The notes under the pieces: model-generated
What the model was told of the DNA's origin: nothing
Databases searched by the model: none
Seen by the model: only the letters and a program-made list of their open reading frames with translations
In this document: piece after piece, positions 56,256 through 64,000 of the stretch
Layout of the letters: every line of letters begins with the position of its first letter
How positions within the stretch are numbered: the first letter of the stretch is position 1
Position numbers and translations under genes: made by a program
Source: Burkholderia sp. lig30
GTDB lineage: Bacteria; Pseudomonadota; Gammaproteobacteria; Burkholderiales; Burkholderiaceae
Length of the DNA: 64,000 nt
Reading direction: 5' to 3'
Assembly (NCBI RefSeq): GCF_000687455.2
Contig: NZ_JGVW01000079.1
Location: 1-64,000, forward strand

Positions 56256-57194
56256 TCAGTGGCTCCCCTTCGTGCCGAGATCGCGCTGAAGAACGCACCA
56301 CAGGCCACGGAATCGCCCCTGCTCGCAAGCAACCATCGCCTCGTCGCGCAGATAACGCAGCAATCGCGTTGAACTGCCGTCGAAACGATGCCAGTTCTTT
56401 CTCAGAAGCGCCATGATCTCGACATCGGTTTTCCTTTCCCGAATTGGAACAACTGGCTTTCGCAGCGAACGCATTGCTTTTTCTACTGCCACCCGTCCCT
56501 CTGCGGCGGAGAGTCGATGGCCGCCCAGTACTTCGATAAAGTGCCGCAGCGCTCGTTGTGCAAAATCGGTTCGAGTCCCCGCGTATGAGGAACCCTCCAA
56601 GCGGTCGTCATAAGGCAGCACGACGTCCCGGACGACATCTGGCACCAATTCTTGCCCACGGTCAGAGGTGACGACGCGGATCCTGCCGATTTGGGACTTA
56701 GTCAAGGAAGCCAGATCTTGCGCGATCAACTCGACGTAACTTCCTGGAAGCGCGAAGAACGCCATTGAATCCGCATGCCGATCGAGCAACGCACGAACGG
56801 AACTTTGCTCCCCCAACTCTGCTGTCAACGCCGACCACCAGTCGGCAGGTTCTTTACTCAAGCGGGCGAGCAGGGGTTTCAACGAACCAGTCCCACCTGC
56901 AACCGTTAGGTCATACGACGGAATCGAATCCGAGGCATCTACCACACCAAGTCCGGCAGATATGACGTGAAGCGTGCCGTTCAATACCTCTGCTACATGC
57001 CGCGCCTCGGCAAATGATCGTCCCGCGTACACATCCTGGGCCTGCCTCGACGGACTCACCTTGCCGATGGCCTTCGCCCAGCGTCCAGCAACAGATGCTA
57101 GCGGACCGCTGATCTCGATCTCCGAGAGAGAGAGTCCGCTGTTGACCCGCTTTCGGTTCGTGCAGTTCGTTACAACGATTGCCTTGTGTCCCAT
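56256..57194 (-). CDS. dpdC: Probable DpdC
   Basis: A 312-residue protein beginning GHKAIVVTNCTNRKRV, followed by YAGRSFAEARHVAEVL and LHVISAGLGVVDASDSIPSY. This N-terminal C-x2-R/K pattern and the SAGLGVV loop resemble YaaA/DUF6884-type proteins. In characterised clusters DpdC turns inserted preQ0 into the amido form (ADG). The assignment rests on this resemblance and on its position as first gene of the operon with dpdA, so it is moderate. Confidence 0.62.
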   Translation of the reverse strand: MGHKAIVVTNCTNRKRVNSGLSLSEIEISGPLASVAGRWAKAIGKVSPSRQAQDVYAGRSFAEARHVAEVLNGTLHVISAGLGVVDASDSIPSYDLTVAGGTGSLKPLLARLSKEPADWWSALTAELGEQSSVRALLDRHADSMAFFALPGSYVELIAQDLASLTKSQIGRIRVVTSDRGQELVPDVVRDVVLPYDDRLEGSSYAGTRTDFAQRALRHFIEVLGGHRLSAAEGRVAVEKAMRSLRKPVVPIRERKTDVEIMALLRKNWHRFDGSSTRLLRYLRDEAMVACEQGRFRGLWCVLQRDLGTKGSH

Positions 57195-58046
57195 AACTGC
57201 GCCTTTACTCGAAAAATCGGCTCGAAAAACTACACATCGAATTATTTCACAGTGTCGCAGTTATCGGAAGGAAGTTGACCGCCTCGGAGCAGATATGGGC
57301 CTTAGCAATGGAAGATATGTAGCTCCAGAACAACAACGGAGGCGTATGGAGGGCCAGACGTGACGCGGAACGATCGGGGACTCACGCCATGTGGAAAGAG
57401 CCTCGACGATGCTTTGCTGGGTTTCCTCTTTCATCAACGCTTGAAGCGCGAACTCTAAGCGAAGCCTCCCGAATCGGCGACGTCAATAAGCAAGAGGGGA
57501 GGCGAATCGTCCGATGCAACTCCGGCGTCGACATTAGCGACAATCGACCACCGAACCCCGAGAGCGACGCTTGCACGGGCAATCGCGCAAGCCACACAGA
57601 CAACAGAGTTCAGGAAACCTATAGCCCCCTTGGTCATCCGACCTTACGACCGTGCGAGATCGCCACTTTCAAAGTGCATGTGACATGTAATTAGCATCCC
57701 TTATCTAATGAAACGACGCCGATAGTTGTGCACTGTAAAAGAGCGTTCTCATCAGGCATCTCGCCGATGACCATATTTCGAAGAGCGATTCGGAAGATGT
57801 GCTTACGCTGGCCCTGGGCGCCCGTCGTCGCCTCGATGCCGCGAAAATTCCGTCAAGGGTTTTCATTGAAGAGATTCGGTTGATGGCTTGACATTGGGTG
57901 CGATGGCAAAAAAAGAGGAACCTGAGTTGCCAAGGGTTCCACTGTGCCTACAGGCCAAGGTTTACCGCTGGCCGTACTGTTAGATGTTGCGGTAGATCTC
58001 ACCATCACGGTTGTAGTCGAGGTCAGCACCGTCGGTGAACGAAGTG
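57195..58046. other. Gene-poor stretch right of dpdC
   Basis: About 850 bp with no gene I can support. It must contain the promoter of the minus-strand dpdC operon. Several short frames exist on both strands without ribosome binding sites or recognisable content. The sequence is A/T-richer than the core and may be decayed DNA. Confidence 0.45.
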
Positions 58047-58268
58047 TTATGCGTCAACGGCGCCGACGTATTGCCCGTACTCGCCCCCCCCATAAGACAG
58101 TTCGTTTGCTGTGAGATCTTCGGTGCCAAGATGGCCCCAGTCCCCGTGAATATGCCGAGCGAGCAGCAGCACTCCTTCGATGCCGGCTGCATTAAGCGCA
58201 GTCTGAGCGCTTGGTGTGATGAGGGGCCGCCCCATCAGGAAGCGCGGGCCGCTCGCGTAGTTGCTCAT
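58047..58268 (-). pseudogene. Truncated copy of a small island-protein family
   Basis: A 73-residue frame with GPRFLMGRPLITPSAQTAL, then LLLARHIHGDWGHLGTEDLT and ANELS. It matches the intact neighbour at 58316-58681 over the first two thirds, but after ANELS it runs into unrelated residues and stops, so the conserved C-terminal W/VITEWDRS segment is missing. Probably frameshifted. Confidence 0.6.
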
Positions 58269-58315
58269 GCATACCCATCCCGCACGTAGTTAACGAAGGG
58301 CCAGCCCGGATGGTC

Positions 58316-58681
58316 CTAGCGTCGGGCGGGGGCGGTCTTTCTACTGGTGATCACGACTTCATCAAGCCGTTCGATGGTGGTGTGCGAGCGATCCCATTCC
58401 GTGATGACCAGGATGCGAGTCTGGTCCGGCAGGTGATAGTTCGACAGCAGGCGCAGTCCAGCCTCAATCGACAGTTCGTTTTGCTGGCGGTCGGACTCGG
58501 ACAGCTCGCCCCAGTCGCCGCGAACGTGGCGAATCAGCAGGTCGATGATCGAGACCTGCGCCTTAGCGATGACTTCCAGCGCGTCCGGCGTGGCGAAGAT
58601 CCGGCCGAGCTTGAAGCGCGGGCCGGCGTGGTGAGTCGAAGGCAGATTTATGAGGGACTTCTCCTGAAAATGAGCGAGCAC
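58316..58681 (-). CDS. Small mobile-element-associated protein
   Basis: A 121-residue protein with GPRFKLGRIFATPDALEVI, then LLIRHVRGDWGELSESDRQQ, NELSIEAGLRLLSNY and ILVITEWDRSHTT. This compact family recurs on plasmids and islands; it is sometimes labelled as a restriction subunit without good reason. Function unknown. GTG 58681 with GGAGG close upstream is taken as start; the exact start is uncertain. Confidence 0.65.
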   Translation of the reverse strand: MLAHFQEKSLINLPSTHHAGPRFKLGRIFATPDALEVIAKAQVSIIDLLIRHVRGDWGELSESDRQQNELSIEAGLRLLSNYHLPDQTRILVITEWDRSHTTIERLDEVVITSRKTAPARR

Positions 58682-58763
58682 GCTCCTCCGGAAATGGCCG
58701 GATGCGCGCGATGAAAGGAAAGGAAGCCGGCGCGAGGCGCCGGGTATGAGGTGGCTGGTCGGC

Positions 58764-59024
58764 TTACGAGCCGTCGGTGTCGGATGTCGGCGCGACTCCA
58801 ACTCCGAATTGGGCGAGCAGCCTCTCCGAGTGGGTCCGAAGCGCGGGCAGGATGTCGGGTGCCCCGGGCATCGACGCGAGTTTGCGTATTAGCTCGCGTT
58901 TTTTATATTGCTCGTAGCACAGGGCTGCAGCGATGCTGATGGCCGTGACGCCTGCCACGATGCCCAGCCCTCTCACGAGCGGGCCAGGGCGTGGCGGGAG
59001 ATGAATGAAACGGATTTCGGGCAC
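58764..59024 (-). CDS. Small single-TM protein
   Basis: An 86-residue protein. GTG 59024 is preceded by GGAGG at 5 nt spacing, which decides the start over longer frames. One membrane segment (GLGIVAGVTAISIAAALCY, about residues 21-39) is followed by a charged cytoplasmic tail. No family recognised. Same direction as the neighbours on both sides. Confidence 0.55.
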   Translation of the reverse strand: MPEIRFIHLPPRPGPLVRGLGIVAGVTAISIAAALCYEQYKKRELIRKLASMPGAPDILPALRTHSERLLAQFGVGVAPTSDTDGS

Positions 59025-59353
59025 GGAGCCTCCAGATAAAGGACGAGCGCGGACCTCCGACAGAGTCGGATGCACGGTTGTTGAAACAAGGGAGTGGATC
59101 AGGAAGGGGGACGGAGGACACGTCCGGGAACTACTGCACTTACTACCGCACTTCCGAGGCGAGCGCGTTCGGGTACCAGCGCAATCAGGATGACGATTGT
59201 TCACTCTCGACCTGATTGCTGTGTCACGATTTCCTGAGATTTCGTCGGCCCTCCAGTCGACAATGCTCGCGCTATCTGAACTGCAGGAAATAGGCGAGGA
59301 AGGTCGAACTGGATTGCCAGTGATAGCAGGATCGGCGAGTGTTGCACACTTCG
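59025..59353. other. Gap between two small island genes
   Basis: About 330 bp. Nothing coding is supported here. The first 12 bp hold the RBS of the single-TM gene. Confidence 0.4.
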
Positions 59354-60097
59354 TTACTCGCCGATCCTGCCGCCATTGAGGAGTTGCTTCACCGCATCGA
59401 CTGGCCAGATCACACGGCGATTTGGAAGCTTGGTCGGCCGTACCCCGTGATAACTGCCCGTTTCCGAGTAGCGCTTCCTGACCGACTGAGGCTCGACCGC
59501 CAGCACCGCAGCGAACTCTTCCGTTGACAGGTGTTCCCTGTTCTCAGGCAAGGGCATTGGCGATCGAGCCAACGACTTCCCGCTGCCTTTCTGGGCGGCG
59601 GCTCCCGCATCCTGAGCAGCGAGTCTGGCGGTGAGTGCATCAATTACCCTTGCGGATTGCGCCGCATGCTCGACGATCTCCGCAGGAATGAAATCGACCT
59701 GACCGGGATTCGTCTTGTCGCCGTACAAGGCGCGACAAAGCCGGATCCAGTCGGTCTCGATATCCATGTCATCGCACCAGATCAGGAATTTGTGCGGCTT
59801 CAGTTCGACCGGCGTGACTTCGCCGTTTTCCTGATCGTCTTCGCAGCGCCATGTCCACTTACGCCAGATTCGACGGGCGTCGGAAAAGCGCTCATTGCCG
59901 CCGCCCGTGAAGACTTGACCATCAAGTCCTACGCCGCCATTAGGAATCTCGGCGCAGTCGGGCGGTGGATGAATCCCTGACACGATCAACGTCCCATCGA
60001 TGGGCGTCCAGGTCGGCCGGTCGAGGTACTCCTTCAATACGGCATAAAGCTGCCTGGCGGCAGCGATGCGTTCTTGTGGTGTTCGGTCTTCTGTCAT
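59354..60097 (-). CDS. Island protein with C-terminal excisionase-like HTH
   Basis: A 247-residue protein. The N-terminal two thirds (TPQERIAAARQLYAVLKEYL, TLIVSGIHPPPDCAEIPNGG) are of unknown function. The last 55 residues, STEEFAAVLAVEPQSVRKRY then LPNRRVIWPVDAVKQLL, look like a MerR/AlpA-type DNA-binding domain as in excisionases. It lies just downstream of the decayed integrase in the same direction, so it probably belonged to that older element and may act as its directionality factor. ATG 60097 preferred. Confidence 0.65.
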   Translation of the reverse strand: MTEDRTPQERIAAARQLYAVLKEYLDRPTWTPIDGTLIVSGIHPPPDCAEIPNGGVGLDGQVFTGGGNERFSDARRIWRKWTWRCEDDQENGEVTPVELKPHKFLIWCDDMDIETDWIRLCRALYGDKTNPGQVDFIPAEIVEHAAQSARVIDALTARLAAQDAGAAAQKGSGKSLARSPMPLPENREHLSTEEFAAVLAVEPQSVRKRYSETGSYHGVRPTKLPNRRVIWPVDAVKQLLNGGRIGE

Positions 60098-60204
60098 ATC
60101 CCCGGCTTCGTAAGTCGATTCGCAGCGGCGATTGCCTCGAGCCGTGAATTTTATCGCGCCGCGGGTCGATGATGGAAACCTGAGCGGTATCCCTTTCTCG
60201 TAGA

Positions 60205-60560
60205 TCACGCGGCGTTGGCCTGAAACGGAATCCCGGCCTGCTCCGGAATCCACGCTTCGATGCTGTCATGGCACTTACGCGACAGGTGAATCGGATGGCG
60301 CTGATAGTGCTTCTCGGCAATGGCGGACGATTTGTGCCTCTGGGTCTGAACGACAACGCCGACCGACACTCTGACTCACTCGAACAACGTGCCCAAACGA
60401 CCGTCGAAGCCGTGCAACGTAACGTGGGGAAGCTCAGTCACAGCAAGCGCCTTGTTGTACGCTCTACGATACGCGGATCGGCAATCTTGAAGTCCTCCGA
60501 CGTCTGCTGGCAAACCCGATTCAGACGATGCCCTTGCCGCGCGCTTGTGCTCTCCACTCT
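60205..60560 (-). pseudogene. Decayed tyrosine integrase, C-terminal part
   Basis: Translation of the minus strand gives LPHVTLHGFDGRLGTLFE, a TGA stop, then VVVQTQRHKSSAIAEKHYQR and IEAWIPEQAGIPFQANAA to the final TGA at 60205. Against the related remnant at 27250-28035 the alignment is clear, but the catalytic HGLRRS has become HGFDGR, a Trp codon has become TGA, and further frameshifts lie upstream (TSEDFKIADPRIV in another frame). Not functional. Confidence 0.75.
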
Positions 60561-60855
60561 CATCGCCATGCTGATGATGATCGTGGTGGTAATGTCGATC
60601 GCTCCAGGGCAGCTTGCGGCCGGCGAAGAGCTCATCCCGAGCCTCGTCGAACTTGACGTCGCGTCGCCGTATCTACCATCGAGACATCCACGTAGCTCGG
60701 AAAATGCTCGCAAGCCCTCGCGCAGCATAGGGCTACAGGGCTCCTCATCCGTGAATTTCGTTGACAGCCGGGGCTCGCTGATCCAGCTTTAAAGGCATCG
60801 GCCGGTTTTCTCGCATCGCCGAAAATCCGTGCCCCCTACGCCGGGTGAGGTGCAC

Positions 60856-62295
60856 ATGCCGCTTACCGATCTGGAAGTTCGCCGGGCTGCGCCACGAGCT
60901 GAGACGTATCGGATCTCGGACAGTCGCGGAATGTATCTCGAGGTCGCACCCTCCGGCGGAAAGTACTGGCGACTCAAATACCGTTTTCTCGACCGCGAGA
61001 AACGGCTGGCGCTAGGCGTCTACCCTGATGTCACACTCGCCCATGCTCGTCGCGAGCGCGACGAGGCGCGTGCAATGTTGGCGGACGGCGTTGACCCAGG
61101 ACAGGCTAAGAAAGAAAAGAAGCGCTTGGCCCGACTCAACGCGGCGGCGACTTTCGAAGCGGTTGCGCTGGAGTGGTTTGAGAGACAGGCTCCAGGTTGG
61201 GCGGCCAGCCATTCCGAGAAGATCATGGGGCGCCTGAAGAAGGACCTGTTCCCGTGGCTTGGCTCGCGGCCCATCGCGGACATCACTCCGCCGGAAGTAT
61301 TCGAAGTGCTGCGTCGGGCCGAGTCGCGAGGGGCTCACGATACCGCGCATCGGCTCCATCAGAACTGCGGGCAGGTTTTCCGCTATGCGGTTGCGACCGG
61401 GCGCGCCGCCCGCGATGTCAGTGCCGACTTACGCGGTGCGCTGCGACCGAATCGGCATACTCATTTCGCGTCGATCACGGATCCCGTAAAGGTCGGCGAG
61501 ATGCTCCGCGCCTTTGATGGCTTTTCGGGTACGCTTGTCGTACGCGCTGCACTGCGGTTAGCGCCGTTGCTGTTCGTGAGGCCTGGCGAGCTGAGGCAGG
61601 CCGAATGGGCGGAGATTGACCTCGAGCGCGGTCACTGGCGCTACACCGTTTCCAAGACGAAGACCGAGCATCTGGTGCCGCTTGCTACGCAGGCAGTCCA
61701 GATGTTGAGAGAATTGCAAGCGCTCACGGGCCAGTGGCGCTACGTTTTCCCGGGCCGCGATCGCAGAAAGCCAATGAGCGATGCGGCGATCAATGCCGCG
61801 CTTCAACGACTCGGTTACGACACGAAAACGGAAATTACCGGCCACGGTTTTCGCGCAATGGCGCGCACAATCCTGCACGAGCGCCTCCGCTTCCCAGCCG
61901 ATGTCATCGAGCACCAACTGGCCCACCGCGTAGCCGGTGCGCTTGGTAACGCCTACAACCGCACCCGCTTTATAGAGGATCGGGTCTCGATGATGCAGGC
62001 TTGGGCAGACTACCTGGATCAGCTTAAAGCGGGTACGACACAGGGCCGAAGTGGGCGAGAAACGTTCGAGGCGGACGCATTTTTGCGGCACCATATGACG
62101 ACAATTGGCGGAGGCGACACCATGTGCACGCTAACTGTCACCGCGCTGGGCCGAGTGACGTTTACGAAAGAGATATTGCAGCACCTGGGCATTGAGCCTG
62201 GCGGGAAGGTAGAGCTGCGCCTGCTGGCGAATGACCGCGCCGAGTTGAGGGCCGCACGCACGAAGAGCCCCTCCGGGATCTGCGAGGCGTCCTGA
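60856..62295 (+). CDS. P4-type tyrosine integrase with in-frame AbrB-like tail
   Basis: A 479-residue protein. An N-terminal DUF4102 arm-binding domain (MPLTDLEVRRAAPRAETYRI, YLEVAPSGGKYWRLKYRF), a SAM-like core domain and the catalytic domain follow: Arg in LFVRPGELRQAEW, Lys in SKTKTEHLVPL, His/Arg in GHGFRAMARTIL, His in QLAHRV, and Tyr in AYNRTRFIEDR (about residue 375). From about residue 423 the frame continues into CTLTVTALGRVTFTKEILQH, an AbrB/MazE-like swapped-hairpin domain. ATG 60856 follows GAGGTG. As the only intact integrase, next to attR, it is the likely enzyme for this island. Confidence 0.88.
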   Translation: MPLTDLEVRRAAPRAETYRISDSRGMYLEVAPSGGKYWRLKYRFLDREKRLALGVYPDVTLAHARRERDEARAMLADGVDPGQAKKEKKRLARLNAAATFEAVALEWFERQAPGWAASHSEKIMGRLKKDLFPWLGSRPIADITPPEVFEVLRRAESRGAHDTAHRLHQNCGQVFRYAVATGRAARDVSADLRGALRPNRHTHFASITDPVKVGEMLRAFDGFSGTLVVRAALRLAPLLFVRPGELRQAEWAEIDLERGHWRYTVSKTKTEHLVPLATQAVQMLRELQALTGQWRYVFPGRDRRKPMSDAAINAALQRLGYDTKTEITGHGFRAMARTILHERLRFPADVIEHQLAHRVAGALGNAYNRTRFIEDRVSMMQAWADYLDQLKAGTTQGRSGRETFEADAFLRHHMTTIGGGDTMCTLTVTALGRVTFTKEILQHLGIEPGGKVELRLLANDRAELRAARTKSPSGICEAS

Positions 62296-62477
62296 AGAGC
62301 AGGAAAAACGGCGCGCGATTGAGCATTCAAGCAAGTCACCGAAGCGATAGCCGAAGCCGGCCTTGCATTGCCGGACAGCGATAACTAGCGTGACGACAGG
62401 GACCTTATCCGCGCAGACCGTGGGTGACCCCACATCTTGCTCGGCAGGATCTACATGGATTGGCGTGGATCAAATCT

Positions 62478-62495
62478 GGTTACATGGCGGTTACA
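62478..62495. repeat. Arm-like repeat, right island end
   Basis: GGTTACATGGCGGTTACA, identical to 27200-27217 and 57 bp inside attR. Further GGTTACA units occur in the neighbouring hairpin (62517-62523). Confidence 0.6.
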
Positions 62496-62512
62496 CGGAC
62501 CGCAGAAACAGA

Positions 62513-62545
62513 AAAGGGTTACAGGTAAATCGCCTGTAACCCTTT
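62513..62545 (-). terminator. Island-supplied terminator of tRNA-Ala
   Basis: A 13-bp perfect inverted repeat (62513-62525 with 62533-62545) just downstream of the tRNA on the minus strand, ending in TTTTC. It replaces the original tRNA terminator left behind at 26984-27014. It also contains GGTTACA units, so it might double as an integrase site. Confidence 0.7.
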
Positions 62546-62552
62546 GATTTTA

Positions 62553-62629
<77 letters not shown>

Positions 62630-62679
62630 AACACTCAACGATCATACACAAGACTTTACGCGCTTGGCAATAGCCGTTG

Positions 62680-63021
62680 TTACTTCGATGGCGCGCCAGC
62701 CAGCACCCACTGCACGACCGAGCGGACATCGGCGTCGCTCATGCGCGGATGGGCGGGCATCGGGATCGCGCCCCATGCGCCGGAGCCGCCCTCCTTCACC
62801 TTCTTCGACAGCTTCGCCAGCGCCTGCGGATCGGCCTTGTAACGCACCGCGACTTCCTTGAACGACGGCCCGACCAGCTTGCGGTCGACCGCGTGGCAGC
62901 CCATGCACGCATTGCTGCGCGCGACCGCGAGCCCGTCGCCGACGTCCGCGTGGGCGGTCGCACCGAATGTTCCCATCAGCGCGGCCGCCGCCGCGCCTGC
63001 CATCCACTTCTTCACTTTCAT
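62680..63021 (-). CDS. Class I cytochrome c (c-551/c-552-like)
   Basis: A 113-residue periplasmic cytochrome with a signal peptide (MKVKKWMAGAAAAALMG to THAHA-like cleavage near residue 25), the haem motif CMGCH at about residues 39-43 and the distal Met in IPMPAHPRMSD (about residue 88). It is a small electron carrier. The ATG overlaps the stop of the BON-domain gene (ATGA), so the two are co-translated. Confidence 0.92.
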   Translation of the reverse strand: MKVKKWMAGAAAAALMGTFGATAHADVGDGLAVARSNACMGCHAVDRKLVGPSFKEVAVRYKADPQALAKLSKKVKEGGSGAWGAIPMPAHPRMSDADVRSVVQWVLAGAPSK

Positions 63022-63800
63022 TGCGTTCCTGCCTTCGGATTGCCCGGATGCACACTGGTCGAGTTCGAGATCGGCGCGGGCGACTGCAACGGCGCCGCCG
63101 TCACCGACGCGTCGGGCACGGCGCCGACCGTCGCGCCGTCCGCCGGCGCAGCCGATGCGCCGTTCGCGGGCGCGGCGGTCTGCAGCGCCGGCGCATCCTG
63201 CGGACGGATGTACTGGAACACCTTCACGACCTTCTCGACGCCCGGCACCTGGCTCGCGACTTCTGCGCCGCGATTGCCTTCCTCGACCGTCACGAGCCCC
63301 ATCAGATAGACGTTGCTGCGCTCGGTCACCACCTTGTAGTTGTTCGCTGAAATGCCCTTCTCGGCAATCATCGCCGTCTTCACGCGGCCATCCAGGTACG
63401 AATCGTTCGCACGCGACGACAACGAGCTCGCCCCTTCGATGGACAGCTCGTTGATGATCCCGTTCACATTGTTGATGCCGCGCACGATCGCCTCGGCGCG
63501 TTGCTTCGATGCGTCATCGGGCACCTCGCCCGTCAGCAGCACACGGCGGTTGAACACGGTCACGTTCACGTGCGCCTGGTCCGGCAGCGTGTTGCTGATC
63601 TGCGTCAGCGTCTTGACCTGGATTTCGCGGTCTTCCGTTTGCGCGCCCAGCGTGCGGCGATCGGTCGCAACCAGCGCGCTGCCACCCGCCACGCCTGCCA
63701 CCGCAAGCACGCAGCCTTGCAGGGAAACCGCTAGGCCCGCGACGGCGGCGGCCCATAGCGTGGTTCGAACCAGCGTCTGTTTGATTCGGCTACTCTTCAT
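63018..63800 (-). CDS. BON-domain lipoprotein
   Basis: A 260-residue protein with a lipoprotein signal (LAVSLQGC, Cys near residue 30) and two BON domains, about 50-110 (VNVTVFNRRVLLTGEVPDDA) and 125-195 (NNYKVVTERSNVYLMGLVTV), followed by a Pro/Ala-rich tail. BON proteins hold envelope structures together; OsmY/DolP-like roles are known. ATG 63800 is chosen over a TTG 7 codons upstream because the signal peptide starts there. Between the DiaA-like gene and the cytochrome gene, probably one operon. Confidence 0.88.
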   Translation of the reverse strand: MKSSRIKQTLVRTTLWAAAVAGLAVSLQGCVLAVAGVAGGSALVATDRRTLGAQTEDREIQVKTLTQISNTLPDQAHVNVTVFNRRVLLTGEVPDDASKQRAEAIVRGINNVNGIINELSIEGASSLSSRANDSYLDGRVKTAMIAEKGISANNYKVVTERSNVYLMGLVTVEEGNRGAEVASQVPGVEKVVKVFQYIRPQDAPALQTAAPANGASAAPADGATVGAVPDASVTAAPLQSPAPISNSTSVHPGNPKAGTQ

Positions 63801-63817
63801 CGACGGCACTCCTTCGT

Positions 63818-64000
63818 TCAATCCTCACCGAGCAGCATCGCGTCGATGCCGTCGCACAGGCAATGGATGGTCAGCAGATGGACTTCATGAATGCGCGCCG
63901 CGCGGTCGGCCGGCACGCTGATCGAAATGTCGGTGTCGGACAGCGCGGCCGCCAGTGCGTTGCCGCTGCCGCCCGTGAGCGCGACCACCGTCATTTCGCG
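63818..64000 (-). CDS. SIS-domain protein, DiaA/GmhA-like, 3' end only
   Basis: The last 60 residues of a gene running off the right edge. The visible part, [20 protein letters not shown], then [20 protein letters not shown] and [14 protein letters not shown], matches the end of DiaA/phosphoheptose isomerase proteins ([12 protein letters not shown] is characteristic). It lies 17 bp upstream of the BON gene. Confidence 0.88.
   Translation of the reverse strand, partial: REMTVVALTGGSGNALAAALSDTDISISVPADRAARIHEVHLLTIHCLCDGIDAMLLGED

Noticed and set aside
57389-57694. Short frames on both strands between dpdC and the small island proteins
   Set aside because: No ribosome binding site, no recognisable motif, and overlapping frames of similar length on both strands.
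27069-62552. CRISPR array or transposon insertion sequences in the island
   Set aside because: No regularly spaced repeats and no transposase frames with terminal inverted repeats were seen.

Overview
The window is about 64 kb of GC-rich proteobacterial chromosome. Gene content and protein sequences point to Burkholderia, most likely the B. cepacia complex, chromosome 1. The pointers are the paaABCDE-paaR order, a DUF2957 lipoprotein, a fused indolepyruvate ferredoxin oxidoreductase, type-2 ArgC, MaeB, and the DiaA/BON/cytochrome c cluster.

Left core region (1-27.0 kb): an rRNA operon leader with tandem promoters reads off the left edge on the minus strand. It is followed by an SGNH hydrolase, the phenylacetyl-CoA epoxidase operon paaABCDE with a PaaR-type operator, a DUF1835 protein and paaR. 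A GNAT enzyme, an Lrp-type regulator divergent from hppD, and a 1197-residue indolepyruvate ferredoxin oxidoreductase come next. Together hppD, the oxidoreductase and paa form an aromatic amino acid and arylacetate degradation neighbourhood. The rest is housekeeping or small-molecule genes: maeB, pyrE, a NarL-type response regulator, a YbhB/PEBP protein, argC, a lipoprotein plus OmpW pair, a LysE exporter, a beta-hydroxyacid dehydrogenase-like enzyme, a Mut7-C protein and a small secreted protein.

Genomic island (27,023-62,598): about 35.5 kb sits in the 3' end of tRNA-Ala(CGC). It is bounded by a 46-bp perfect direct repeat: the displaced tRNA 3' end on the left, and the intact tRNA rebuilt on the right. 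It carries an intact P4-type integrase at the right end, fused in frame to an AbrB-like domain, and two decayed integrases of another family. An 18-bp arm-like repeat (GGTTACATGGCGGTTACA) lies just inside both ends.

The cargo is a near-complete Dpd (7-deazapurine-in-DNA) modification/restriction system. The plus-strand operon dpdE-F-G-H-I-J-K-D has all genes overlapping, and is followed by a membrane protein and a HAD hydrolase. The convergent minus-strand operon is dpdC - DGQQR protein - dpdA - dpdB - queC - queD. The expected logic is that QueD and QueC contribute to preQ0 synthesis (folE and queE are absent here and would have to come from the host queuosine pathway). DpdA with a DpdB protein would insert the base into DNA, DpdC would modify it, and the helicase/ATPase/PLD set DpdD-K would act against unmodified DNA. 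Departures from the standard picture are two DpdB-like paralogues flanking dpdA, a QueD lacking the catalytic cysteine, and a three-TM membrane protein that looks like a defence effector.

Right core region (62.6-64 kb): tRNA-Ala, a class I cytochrome c, a BON-domain lipoprotein and the 3' end of a DiaA/GmhA-type SIS protein, all on the minus strand.

All identifications come from reading the sequence and translations; no database search was run.
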